DNA of 33,430 nt from an uncultured bacterium. GTDB lineage: Bacteria > Planctomycetota > Phycisphaerae > Phycisphaerales > SM1A02. Numbering within the stretch: position 1 is the first letter of the stretch; each line of letters opens with the position of its first letter. Where the stretch lies: contig CAIUGT010000026.1 of the NCBI GenBank assembly GCA_903898755.1, forward strand, positions 1 to 33,430. Reading direction: 5' to 3'. Below, piece after piece: positions 1 to 8,000 of the stretch. A program made the translations under genes and the position numbers. A model generated the notes under the pieces. The model was not told the DNA's origin. It saw only the letters and a list, made by a program, of their open reading frames with translations, and did no database searches.

Positions 1-1250
1 AACGTGTTGCCAATGGCCATGACCGAGGTCAGCAGCGCGTACTGCGTTGCCGTGGCGCGCACATCGCAAATGCTCATCATGAAGGCCACAAAAGCGCACG
101 TGGCCAAGCCGCCGCAAATGCTCTCTATAGATAGAACAACCACAAGCGATGTCACCGGCGCGCTGGCTGGCGCAATGTGCGCGACAGTGGCGCCGTAGGT
201 GCTGGCCAAAATCCAGAAACCAACATTGCTGACCGCGGCCAGAATGCCGGCGATCCATAGACAGCGCGTCAAGCTCCAACGCGCAATCATGAGCCCGCCA
301 ACAATTGTTCCCACAATGCTTAGGCCCGATCCCAAACTTTGGCGCACCCATCCAATTGTTTCCGTTGAGTAGCCAAGGCCTTGCACCAACAGTGGCGACG
401 TCATGGCGCCGCCTAACACATCGGGCAGTCGATACAAAATAAGAAAGAAGAACAGCGCGATGAGTTTCCAGCCCCATTGGCTGGCGAAGATTTGAAATGG
501 TTGCGTGATCGACGCGGCGAATCCCGGCGCTTGACCAACGGGGCGCGCGGGTTCGCGGCCCATGAAGATGCCGATCATGCCCACCAAAGAAACCGCGGCC
601 AGCGCGCACACCGCAATGGCCCACGCCCACGATTGCGTGTTTGGTGATTCGCCAAGTCGGCCCGCCAAAATCAGAACGCCCGCGCCGGCAAACAGCGAGG
701 CAAAGCGTGCGCCAGTCACCCACATGCTGGCGCCCGCGCCGAATTCGCGTGGCTCTAAAACTTCCGCGCGGTATGCGTCGCCAACAATGTCTTGTGTTGC
801 GCCTGCAAATACCAACACGCCCAGCAAAACAATAATCGCGTTGGGCGACATCATGCCGCCGCGGTTATCCATGTTGAGCGCTAGCGCAACGATCAGTCCC
901 AGGCAAATTAATTGTGTTACAAAAAGCCAACTGCGGCGGCGGCCCATCCAACGTAAACCAAGAATGGAGCAGTGATCGCTCAGCGGCGCCCACAACACTT
1001 TACATGTGTAGGGCAAGCGCGCCAATGCGATCAACCCAATGTCCACCACCGACCACTTCGCGGCGCTGGCCCATGTGGGCATGATGCTCATTGCCATTTC
1101 AAGTGGAATGCCGCCGGCGAAACCCAGCGACAACAACACCAGCATGGTGGGTTGCATGTAGAGCGGGCGCTTTGGGAGCGGTGGTGTTTGCGTCAGTGAT
1201 TGCGTTTGTGCAAATTCAGTCTGCGTGGTTGGCACGCATGAAGAGTACAT
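1..1250 (-). CDS. ampG: AmpG-like MFS muropeptide permease (3' end cut off by the window)
   Basis: Read on the minus strand from an ATG at 1250, the frame stays open to the window edge for about 416 codons. The N-terminal region holds LGFAGGIPLEMAMSIM, followed by a stretch with LPYTCKVLWAPLSDH. These match the AmpG signature of the major facilitator superfamily (first helix, then the conserved 'fKFLWsPlmD' loop). Many hydrophobic helices follow, and about 70 residues are probably missing compared with E. coli AmpG (491 aa). AmpG proteins import anhydro-muropeptides across the inner membrane for cell-wall recycling. The gene is divergent from the next one, and a palindromic element begins 38 bases upstream of the start. 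No Shine-Dalgarno sequence is visible. A related MFS sugar transporter is the alternative. Confidence 0.8.
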   Translation of the reverse strand, partial: MYSSCVPTTQTEFAQTQSLTQTPPLPKRPLYMQPTMLVLLSLGFAGGIPLEMAMSIMPTWASAAKWSVVDIGLIALARLPYTCKVLWAPLSDHCSILGLRWMGRRRSWLFVTQLICLGLIVALALNMDNRGGMMSPNAIIVLLGVLVFAGATQDIVGDAYRAEVLEPREFGAGASMWVTGARFASLFAGAGVLILAGRLGESPNTQSWAWAIAVCALAAVSLVGMIGIFMGREPARPVGQAPGFAASITQPFQIFASQWGWKLIALFFFLILYRLPDVLGGAMTSPLLVQGLGYSTETIGWVRQSLGSGLSIVGTIVGGLMIARWSLTRCLWIAGILAAVSNVGFWILASTYGATVAHIAPASAPVTSLVVVLSIESICGGLATCAFVAFMMSICDVRATATQYALLTSVMAIGNT

Positions 1251-1287
1251 GGTGGGGATTTGAATTGATGAGAAAGTGAAACGCTTT

Positions 1288-1381
1288 GCAGAATGGGTGG
1301 CACCAGTCGCTCAGACAACGCACCCCGCGCAAGCGGGGCTTGCGCGGGTGCTAAACTCGCTTGTGGTGCCACCCATTCTGC
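1288..1381. repeat. Nested palindromic element (two hairpins, one inside the other)
   Basis: An 18-base perfect inverted repeat has arms at 1288-1305 and 1364-1381. Inside it sits a second hairpin, with arms 1321-1334 and 1338-1350, one bulged C and a 3-base loop. The ends read GCAGAATGGGTGGCACCA and its complement. It lies in the intergenic region upstream of the ampG-like gene. The compact nested shape suggests a dispersed REP/MITE-like element. No flanking target duplication is visible, and no second copy was found in this window. Confidence 0.75.
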
Positions 1382-1512
1382 GACGCGGGAATGCATGTGA
1401 TCAACCAAACAATTGGCGCAGTGCCAGAAATTTATTTATTTATTTTGTGGCAGCCTCATTTATTTCGCGGAACAATTTCAGACTTGCCCCATTGGAAATT
1501 CAGCACGTATTC

Positions 1513-1541
1513 TTGGATACATGACCTAGTGCGTCTATATT
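1513..1541 (+). promoter_or_regulatory. Promoter for the 1548 gene, predicted leaderless
   Basis: A -35-like TTGGAT (1513-1518) and a -10-like TATATT (1536-1541) are separated by exactly 17 bases. The -10 box ends 6 bases before the ATG at 1548, so transcription would start at or next to the start codon. There is no Shine-Dalgarno sequence. Confidence 0.6.
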
Positions 1542-1547
1542 GATGCA

Positions 1548-1805
1548 ATGGATACCGCTTCGTTGAAACAACGCTTGGAGCGAAAACCTTTTTTACCTTT
1601 TCGAATCCACTTGGTAGACGGGCGATCTTTCGACATTTTGCGACCCGATTGGACTTTGGTTATCCCTCCATTTCGCCGGGTCTTTATTGCCCGTCCGCAA
1701 CTTGGTCAAGGCCGTTTCTGTCCCATTGAGGAGATTGATGTGATGTTTATCACCAGCCTTGAGGAGCTTCCACCGGCGCAAGAGAATGATTCCGCCGCGG
1801 CGTGA
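1548..1805 (+). CDS. Small conserved hypothetical protein (85 aa)
   Basis: The short protein begins MDTASLKQRLERKPFLPFRI and continues with a 'DGRSFDI..PDW' stretch and a C-terminal 'IDVMFITSLEEL'. I recognise this general pattern (roughly KPFxPFRIHxxDGRxFxVxHPD) from small proteins common in planctomycetes and some cyanobacteria. I know of no defined function. There is no signal peptide or membrane segment. The ATG at 1548 is supported by the well-spaced promoter immediately upstream. The next gene starts 20 bases after the stop and may be co-transcribed. Confidence 0.75.
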   Translation: MDTASLKQRLERKPFLPFRIHLVDGRSFDILRPDWTLVIPPFRRVFIARPQLGQGRFCPIEEIDVMFITSLEELPPAQENDSAAA

Positions 1806-1825
1806 TTCAGTAAACTGAAACGCAG

Positions 1826-2650
1826 ATGCATCTTCCAACAACCGTATTCGTTGCCGCCCTAAATATTTTTGGTTACACCATGCGCGAGTTCGTGGTCGAC
1901 GGGGGGATCTGCTTGGTGGCCGTGGTTGTTGGTGTTGTGGCCAATGTGATTGGCTACCAAATCATGCGGCGCGCGGCGGGTGACGCATCTATTCCAAAAC
2001 TGGCGGATGGTCTCGTGGCCGGCCTGGTTGGCTTGCTGTGTTTTTTGCTGGGGCTCACTTTAAATGATGCGCGCGAGAATTACATTCGCGCGATTCAATC
2101 CGCCACTGAAGAGGCGCTGCAATGTCGATTGCTGTATCAAGACTTTAACGTTCTTGCCAAGCTGAATGAGGGTGAACAAAGCGCCAAGGCGCAAGGTCTT
2201 GCGGTTGAATATGTTCATAATGTGATTGATCACGAATGGTCGCAGTTGGGTGAAGCAACACCGCGACTCAATGAGAAGACTGGAATTTTGTTGAAGCAAA
2301 TGCGTCTGGCGCTGAACCCGACTGGGGGAACATTTTTAAGCACCCGCACATGGACGGGTTTGGGCACTGTGGAACATTTGCGCGAATCGCGTCTGCGATT
2401 TGCCATGGAGCAATCTCCCAATGGATTTTGGGTCATTATTGCAATGCTGCTTGCCATGAGTTGCGGATTGATGGGCTCGGTGGCGCCAACCAAAATGCGG
2501 CTGATTTTAATCGCAACATTTTGCCTAGGCATTGGAGTTGTGTGCGTGTTGATTGACGAGTACGAGAAGCCCTACGGAGGATGGATTGCCATTGACGCGC
2601 AAAGCATTTTCTTGCCCAGTGAAATGAGCGCGGCTATTCCGCCGGCGTGA
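1826..2650 (+). CDS. DUF4239-like (bestrophin-like) membrane protein
   Basis: This 274-residue protein has two N-terminal membrane helices (about residues 25-45 and 65-85), a soluble helical middle and two C-terminal helices (about 190-240). The second helix runs into 'LGLTLNDARENYIRAIQSAT', and the last helix is followed by 'DEYEKPYGGWIAID'. This is the pattern of the DUF4239 bestrophin-like family: a LLGFxFSxAxxRxxxR helix end and a C-terminal 'ldxPfxGxixv' motif. That family has no settled function. A second possible start (Met19, at 1880) would shorten the N terminus. The upstream gene ends 20 bases earlier. Confidence 0.7.
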   Translation: MHLPTTVFVAALNIFGYTMREFVVDGGICLVAVVVGVVANVIGYQIMRRAAGDASIPKLADGLVAGLVGLLCFLLGLTLNDARENYIRAIQSATEEALQCRLLYQDFNVLAKLNEGEQSAKAQGLAVEYVHNVIDHEWSQLGEATPRLNEKTGILLKQMRLALNPTGGTFLSTRTWTGLGTVEHLRESRLRFAMEQSPNGFWVIIAMLLAMSCGLMGSVAPTKMRLILIATFCLGIGVVCVLIDEYEKPYGGWIAIDAQSIFLPSEMSAAIPPA

Positions 2651-2734
2651 TCAGGTAGATGCGTTGATGGGTCGGGTGTGGATGCCGCGATGATTGCAGG
2701 ATAAATGCGGCAATTTTGAGCGAAGTAGCGTGGC

Positions 2735-2740
2735 TAAGAT
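2735..2740 (+). promoter_or_regulatory. -10-like box TAAGAT, 6 bases before the umuD start
   Basis: TAAGAT ends 6 bases before the GTG at 2747. No Shine-Dalgarno sequence or convincing -35 box is visible. This placement predicts a leaderless transcript for umuDC. I found no LexA-type operator of the E. coli or Bacillus kind here. Confidence 0.4.
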
Positions 2741-2746
2741 TGACGC

Positions 2747-3205
2747 GTGCCAAGCAAGTCCCGCAATGACATAGTCGCGCCCGCGCGCGCCGCGAAATCG
2801 CGCGCTGTGAAAACCAATGTGCACTTGCCATTTTTTGGTTGCTCGGTGTCGTGCGGGTTTCCAAGTCCCGCCGACGATTACATAGAGAAGAAGCTTGACC
2901 TGAATGAGTACTTGATCGACAAGCCGGCCGCCACATTCTTTGTGCGCGTGTCGGGCGATTCCATGATTGGCGCGGGCATTCACCCCGACGATCTTCTTAT
3001 TGTGGATCGCTCCAAGGAGCCAAAGAATAAATCTATTGTGCTGGCCATTGTCAACGGCGATTTCACGGTGAAGCGCTACACGTCTCGCGGCGGAAAAATT
3101 ATTTTGAAGGCGGAAAATCCCGCGCACGCGGACATTGCCATTGTGGACGGCATGCAATTTGAAGTGGTGGGTGTATGCACGAACGTGATCCACAATCTCA
3201 AGTGA
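2747..3205 (+). CDS. umuD: UmuD-like S24 peptidase, DNA polymerase V accessory subunit
   Basis: The 152-residue protein aligns closely with UmuD: 'SCGFPSPADDYIEKKLDLNE' carries the Cys-Gly self-cleavage site (C36-G37), 'SGDSMI' the catalytic serine (S72), and 'GDFTVKR' the catalytic lysine (K109). In the known family, RecA-stimulated self-cleavage yields UmuD', which joins UmuC to form the mutagenic polymerase V during the SOS response. All catalytic residues are present, so it should be active. The start is a GTG with a -10-like TAAGAT six bases upstream. The gene overlaps umuC by 31 bases. The N terminus is about 12 residues longer before the cleavage site than in E. coli. Confidence 0.95.
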   Translation: MPSKSRNDIVAPARAAKSRAVKTNVHLPFFGCSVSCGFPSPADDYIEKKLDLNEYLIDKPAATFFVRVSGDSMIGAGIHPDDLLIVDRSKEPKNKSIVLAIVNGDFTVKRYTSRGGKIILKAENPAHADIAIVDGMQFEVVGVCTNVIHNLK

Positions 3206-4539
3206 GCGACGCGCATTCGCCGTGTGTTGCGAGCGCACCAATTTTTGCATTGGTGGATGGCAATAGTTTTTATTGTTCGTGCGAGCGCGTGTTCAATCCA
3301 TCGCTCATCAATCAGCCCGTGATTGTGTTAAGCAACAACGACGGCTGCGTGATTTCGCGCACCGATGAGGCCAAAGCCGTCGGCATAAAAATGGGGGATC
3401 CGTTGCACTTGATTAGCGACATCATCAAGCGCCACCGCGTGCGCGTGTACTCATCCAACTACGCGCTGTACGGCGACATGTCCGCGCGCATGATGACCAC
3501 ACTTGCGCAGTTCACGCCAGAGTTGGAGGTGTACAGCATTGATGAAGCATTCTTGTCACTTGGCGGCTTCGCGGGACGTGACTTGGCCGACTACGCGCGC
3601 GAGATTCGCCGCGTGGTGCGCCGCGATACTGGCATTCCAACCGCGATTGGAATTGGTCCAACCAAAGTTTTGGCGAAGGTTGCCAACCGCGCCGCCAAGA
3701 AAAATAAAACAAGCGGGGGCGTGTTGAATCTGTGCGATCGCGCGGCGCAGAACAGCGTGCTTGCGGAGTTCGCGGCGGCAGATGTGTGGGGCATTGGCGC
3801 GCGCAGTGCGGCCAAGTTAGCGCGCATGGGCGTGACCACCGCATTGCAATTACGCGACGCAGATGTGGACGCCGTGCAAAAGTTGCTCACCATTGTGGGT
3901 CGGCGCATTGTGTTGGAGTTGCGGGGCCAGTCATGTCTTGCGCTTGAAATGGTTCAGGAAGATCGCAAGCAAATTGTCAGTTCAAAATCATTTGGTCGGC
4001 CCGTATACAAACTGACTGAGCTCAAGGAAGCCGTGGCGAATTACGCCACGCGCGCGTGCGAAAAGTTGCGTCGCCAGAAAAGTGCGTGCCACGTGTTGAG
4101 CGTGTTTGTGCAGACCAATCGCTTTAAAGACATCGCGCAGTATTACAACAGTGCCACGGTGAACATGGGAACGGGTACCGCCAGTACCACTCGTTTGATT
4201 GCGGCGGCCAATGGCGCGCTTGAGACTATTTTTCGCGACGGTATTGAATATAAAAAAACCGGCGTCATTCTTTCGGACCTGCGTCCCGCAAGCGCCATTG
4301 AATTTTCACTCTTTGATGACCAGCACAAGCATGCGCAAGACACCAAAGCCATGAACGTGATGGACGCCATTAACGCACGCATGGGTCGCGACACGCTGAA
4401 GGTTGGCGCATGTGGCGCTAACGCAAATGTGAATGCAAGTGGCGCAGTAAAAATCGGCGCGCCCGCGTGGACTATGAAGGCTGCCATGCGCACGCCGTGT
4501 TACACAACGCGCTGGCAAGATCTGCTGAAAGTTGGCTAA
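3175..4539 (+). CDS. umuC: UmuC-like Y-family DNA polymerase (polymerase V catalytic subunit)
   Basis: The 454-residue protein has the Y-family palm: 'FALVDGNSFYCSCE' with metal ligand D28, and 'VYSIDEAFL' with D123 and E124. 'SNNDGCVISRTDEAKAVGIKMG' and 'YSSNYALYGDMS' are characteristic of UmuC. A helix-hairpin-helix region ('VWGIGARSAAKLARMGV') and the little-finger domain follow. It is slightly longer than E. coli UmuC (422 aa). It would carry out error-prone translesion synthesis with cleaved UmuD. Its ATG lies inside the end of umuD, which implies translational coupling. No defect is visible. Confidence 0.95.
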   Translation: MHERDPQSQVSDAHSPCVASAPIFALVDGNSFYCSCERVFNPSLINQPVIVLSNNDGCVISRTDEAKAVGIKMGDPLHLISDIIKRHRVRVYSSNYALYGDMSARMMTTLAQFTPELEVYSIDEAFLSLGGFAGRDLADYAREIRRVVRRDTGIPTAIGIGPTKVLAKVANRAAKKNKTSGGVLNLCDRAAQNSVLAEFAAADVWGIGARSAAKLARMGVTTALQLRDADVDAVQKLLTIVGRRIVLELRGQSCLALEMVQEDRKQIVSSKSFGRPVYKLTELKEAVANYATRACEKLRRQKSACHVLSVFVQTNRFKDIAQYYNSATVNMGTGTASTTRLIAAANGALETIFRDGIEYKKTGVILSDLRPASAIEFSLFDDQHKHAQDTKAMNVMDAINARMGRDTLKVGACGANANVNASGAVKIGAPAWTMKAAMRTPCYTTRWQDLLKVG

Positions 4540-4606
4540 TTGCGCCGCAAACAGAGCGGTTCAGAGTCGTTGACTTCTTTTAAAATCACAACTCATTTTT
4601 CCCGCC

Positions 4607-4939
4607 ATGAACATGTCAAACAAGAGCGTGACTAAAGTTATAGCCATCATCGCAGCGAATGTTTTTGCAATCGCTTTCGCCAACGCGCCGCTCGCCGCAA
4701 AAAATATCGATCGCTCGCTGCCCGCTGTTCTCAGTGGAACCATGCAGGGTTATCAATGGTTCATCAATGGAAATCAATATCCCAATCGCAACACGCTAGA
4801 TATGAAACTTGGTGAGCGCGTGGAGATTGTGCTGATCAACAACACGCCAATGGGCCACCCCATGCATTTGCATGACGGCGCCGACACGCAATTCTGGCAG
4901 CCCGAACAAGTGAAGTTGGAAAAATTAAGTTTGGAATGA
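4607..4939 (+). CDS. Truncated multicopper-oxidase-type cupredoxin fragment
   Basis: This 110-residue protein has an N-terminal signal-like helix (about residues 8-30) and then 'QGYQWFINGNQYP...LGERVEIVLINNTPMGHPMHLH'. That is typical of the last cupredoxin domain of multicopper oxidases, including the HPMHLH copper-binding start. The protein stops about 20 residues after this motif. The second half of the domain, which carries the 'HCH' type-1 copper motif, is missing and does not reappear in the next 200 bases in any frame I read. It is either a decayed remnant or a very small secreted protein of the same fold. A TTGACT (about 4569) lies upstream. The gene is isolated between umuC and the aminotransferase. 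Confidence 0.55.
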   Translation: MNMSNKSVTKVIAIIAANVFAIAFANAPLAAKNIDRSLPAVLSGTMQGYQWFINGNQYPNRNTLDMKLGERVEIVLINNTPMGHPMHLHDGADTQFWQPEQVKLEKLSLE

Positions 4940-5154
4940 GCCACTTTGGGCGCATGTCAGCGTAAGAAGGCAGACGAATGTCAACGTAAATCGCTTGGGC
5001 GAAAGTCCAAGCGCGAACAAATTCAGTATGTCATTCGTGCTATTAGCCGCGACTGCATGATTTTAAATTTGAAGCCACGTTGTTATTCTGAGTAGGTTCG
5101 CATCGCCAGCATGAACCAAGTGATGCGGACGATTGCGCCCCGTAAATACGTCCC

Positions 5155-6534
5155 ATGAGTTTTGATCTCTCCAAACTTATTTCAGACAACGCTGGTCGCG
5201 GCATGCAACTGCACGCGCAGCACATCAATCCGCGCTTCGCCACGGTTCTGCGCACGATTGGCTTTGATAATAATTATGTTCGCGCTAGTGGCGCGCATTT
5301 GTGGGACGACCGCGGCAATCAATACCTGGACATGCTTGCTGGATACGCCGTGTGCAACTTTGGCCGCAACCATCCAACCATTCGCAAGGCGTTGACGGAT
5401 TGTCTGACCCTGGATTTGCCCAGCATGATTCAGTTTCAGGCGCCGCTGCTTTCCGGTTTGTTGGCGCAAGAATTAAAGCGTCGCGTTGGTCGCGGTTTAG
5501 ATTATGTCTTCTTCACCAACTCGGGCACCGAGGGAGTGGAGGCGGCGATTAAATTTGCAAAGTGCGCAACGGGTCGGCCCGCGTTGCTGTATGCGCCGAA
5601 AGCGTTTCATGGACTGACAAGTGGTACTGTTTCTTTGAACGGTTGCGAAAGTTTTCGCCAAGGCTTTGCGCCCTATATGCCTGACTGTCGATTGATTGCC
5701 TTCGATAATTTGTCGGCGCTAGAAACCGCACTTGCCGCGCGCGATGTCGCCGCGTTTGTAATTGAACCCATTCAAGGCAAGGGCGTGAATATTCATTCGC
5801 CTGGATATTTGCAGGCCGCCGCGCAACTGTGCCACAAGTACGGCGCGCTTTTTATCGCGGATGAAGTGCAAACTGGCATTGGTCGCACGGGTTCATTTCT
5901 TGCAATCGATCAAGAGGGTGATGTTGAACCTGACATGGTTGTGTTGTCCAAAGCGTTGTCGGGTGGATACGTGCCCGTTGGCGCCGTGTTGGTGCGCGCT
6001 GAAGTGTGGGAAAAAGTGTATTCGTCACTTGATCGCGCGGTTGTGCACTCAAACACATTTGGGCAGGGCGCCATGGCCATGGCGGCTGGTCTTGCGTCGC
6101 TTGCGGCGTACGACGAAACAAATGCGGCGCAGAACGCGCGCGACATGGGCGCGCTTTTAAAAGATGGACTTGAAGCTCTGAAGCCGCGCTTTGAAATGTT
6201 GAAAGACATTCGCCAGCGCGGGCTCATGATTGGCATTGAGTTTGGCGCGCCTAAATCGCTTTTACTGAAAGGCGCGTGGAGCGCGTTGCATGCCATGGAC
6301 GAAAATCTTTTCGCGCAGGCCGTTGTGATTCCGCTTATGGAAGACCACCGAATTATTTGCCAAGTGGCTGGCCACAACCAAGACGTGGTGAAACTTATTC
6401 CACCACTGGTGATCAATCAAGACGATGTGCGCTGGTTCTTGCACGCCTTTGAAGATGTCATGGTGAAACTGCATCGAGCCACCGTGCCGTTGAGTTTGTT
6501 GGCGCGGCTTGGTCGAAACGCTATTTTTGGTTGA
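5155..6534 (+). CDS. Class III PLP-dependent aminotransferase, HpnO-like
   Basis: The 459-residue protein has the fold-type I aminotransferase signatures: 'FFTNSGTEGVEAAIKFA' (phosphate-binding region), 'FIADEVQTGIGRTG' (cofactor aspartate) and 'VVLSKALSGGYVPVGAV' with the Schiff-base lysine K266. The C-terminal 'GLMIGIEFGAPKSL' and 'VAGHNQDVVKLIPPL' resemble the branch containing HpnO (aminobacteriohopanetriol synthesis) and related acetylornithine-type enzymes. It should transfer an amino group between an omega-amino compound and a 2-oxoacid. The exact substrate cannot be read from sequence, and no hopanoid genes are nearby. The ATG has no Shine-Dalgarno sequence, but a TAAATA box ends 6 bases upstream. 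Confidence 0.88.
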   Translation: MSFDLSKLISDNAGRGMQLHAQHINPRFATVLRTIGFDNNYVRASGAHLWDDRGNQYLDMLAGYAVCNFGRNHPTIRKALTDCLTLDLPSMIQFQAPLLSGLLAQELKRRVGRGLDYVFFTNSGTEGVEAAIKFAKCATGRPALLYAPKAFHGLTSGTVSLNGCESFRQGFAPYMPDCRLIAFDNLSALETALAARDVAAFVIEPIQGKGVNIHSPGYLQAAAQLCHKYGALFIADEVQTGIGRTGSFLAIDQEGDVEPDMVVLSKALSGGYVPVGAVLVRAEVWEKVYSSLDRAVVHSNTFGQGAMAMAAGLASLAAYDETNAAQNARDMGALLKDGLEALKPRFEMLKDIRQRGLMIGIEFGAPKSLLLKGAWSALHAMDENLFAQAVVIPLMEDHRIICQVAGHNQDVVKLIPPLVINQDDVRWFLHAFEDVMVKLHRATVPLSLLARLGRNAIFG

Positions 6535-6624
6535 TCCACGCGCGCCATCTTTGATTTTAAAAAGTAATCTCCGTGCTGCGACGCATGAATAAATCGATCG
6601 AAGGCGCTTGAATGCGTCTGCATA

Positions 6625-6630
6625 TACCAT
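6625..6630 (+). promoter_or_regulatory. -10-like box TACCAT, 6 bases before the 6637 start
   Basis: TACCAT ends exactly 6 bases before the ATG at 6637. No Shine-Dalgarno sequence is present, and a -35 box is not convincing. The layout fits a leaderless transcript. Confidence 0.35.
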
Positions 6631-6636
6631 CGGTGC

Positions 6637-7782
6637 ATGAACACACAATCACATCGCGGGGCTCTGGCGTGCGCAATTGGTTTATTGCTGATTACTGGCA
6701 TATCCGCAACTTCATGCGCCGCGCGCGCGTTGGCCAAAATTTTTGGTCATGAAGGCGACGCCGATCAAACACACGCTTTGAAAGAGTTGGCGCCGCTTTA
6801 TGAGCCGCCTGAGTTCATCGCCCCTGGTCCAGCCTTTGATGCCAAGAAAGTCATGGCGGGAAAAAGCATTTACAGAATCGCTGGTCCAGACAGCAATCCG
6901 TGGTATCAGCAGGGGTTCAACGGCATGAAGAGCGCCGCGGAAAAAGTTGGCTATTCATTTTCTGGGTGCAGCAATGAAGGACAACTTTCTCAATATCAAC
7001 AATGCATGGCCCAAGGCATAAAGCAAAAAGCCACGTTGATTGATTTGTTTGCCGGGCCGAATCCAAACGATCTTGCGCCAGAAATCGCCGCCGCGCAAGC
7101 CGCTGGAACGTTGGTTGCCGTGAGTCACAATTTTGGAATGGATGCAACAGTTCCAAATGTCAGCGCCAATTTTTCGGTGGACTTTCAACTGGCGGCTCGA
7201 CTGCTTGCCGACTGGGTTATTTCCAAAAATGAAACCGCGCACGTGTTGGTGTTGGTGTCGGACGAACTTCCTTCAACAGCAGATATGCGCGTCGGAATCA
7301 CTTCCGAGTTCAAGGAATTCGGCGGCGCTGGCATTGAATATAGTTTTGTGAATGTGTCCATTGCGCAGTGGGGCACGGGCCTCAAGCCCGCGGTGGAGAA
7401 AGCCATGGCCGCGGATCCAAAATTGTCATACATCATTTGCATTTACGACAGCATGGCGGAGTTCGTGGTGCCAGCCATTGCGTCCGCCAAGAAAGATGGC
7501 AAGATCAAGGTGATTGGTTTCAACGGAACACCGTTTGTTCTAGACATGGTCCGCGCGGGCAAAGTTGAAATGACCATTGGCGAATGTCAAGAGTGGACCA
7601 GTTACGCAATCGCCGACGCGGAAATGCGCTTAATTGGCGGCATGGGTGCGGTGAAGAACATGCATATTCCGTTTCGTGTTTTTGATAAGAGCAATGCGGC
7701 CGAAGCTGGCGTGCCCGCGACATACGGCAAGGGCTACGGCGATACATTCAAAGCCGACTACGCCAAGTTGTGGGGACTTTAA
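6637..7782 (+). CDS. Periplasmic sugar-binding-type protein (Peripla_BP_4), probable lipoprotein
   Basis: The 381-residue protein starts with a signal peptide ending 'ISATSC' (Cys27), a plausible lipoprotein cleavage site. The rest reads as a type I periplasmic binding fold: 'NPWYQQGFNGMKSAAEKVGYSF', 'QYQQCMAQGIKQKATLIDLF', 'PNVSANFSVDFQLAARLLADW' and 'GKIKVIGFNGTPFVLDMVRAG'. This is the ribose/galactose-binding (RbsB-like) organisation. Such proteins capture a small sugar for an ABC importer or a sensor, but no permease, ATPase or kinase lies beside it, so it is an orphan here. It is the first of four consecutive exported proteins on this strand. Confidence 0.85.
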   Translation: MNTQSHRGALACAIGLLLITGISATSCAARALAKIFGHEGDADQTHALKELAPLYEPPEFIAPGPAFDAKKVMAGKSIYRIAGPDSNPWYQQGFNGMKSAAEKVGYSFSGCSNEGQLSQYQQCMAQGIKQKATLIDLFAGPNPNDLAPEIAAAQAAGTLVAVSHNFGMDATVPNVSANFSVDFQLAARLLADWVISKNETAHVLVLVSDELPSTADMRVGITSEFKEFGGAGIEYSFVNVSIAQWGTGLKPAVEKAMAADPKLSYIICIYDSMAEFVVPAIASAKKDGKIKVIGFNGTPFVLDMVRAGKVEMTIGECQEWTSYAIADAEMRLIGGMGAVKNMHIPFRVFDKSNAAEAGVPATYGKGYGDTFKADYAKLWGL

Positions 7783-8000
7783 AATTCGCGCTGGGTGTTC
7801 AGATGTGCAGATCGCTTTAAGATTCACGCATACTCATTGCGCCGCCACATTGATCACCCTGCATTTTGCTCTGAACGAAGTCGCTATAGTTGATCCATTG
7901 CAAATTTCATTTCACAGTGGACTTGCTAGGTACTTGCCCGAAACACTTTGAAATCTATTTCCTATCAGCAGCCAACACACCACCGAAAGGGTATTACAGC

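Noticed and set aside
562-975. Open plus-strand frame of 137 codons
   Set aside because: It lies antisense to the ampG-like gene, whose protein matches a known family; the plus-strand product resembles nothing.
2651-2746. Possible SOS (LexA) operator upstream of umuDC
   Set aside because: Only a 5-base ATTGC/GCAAT pair with a 12-base spacer is visible; it matches no known LexA box well enough.
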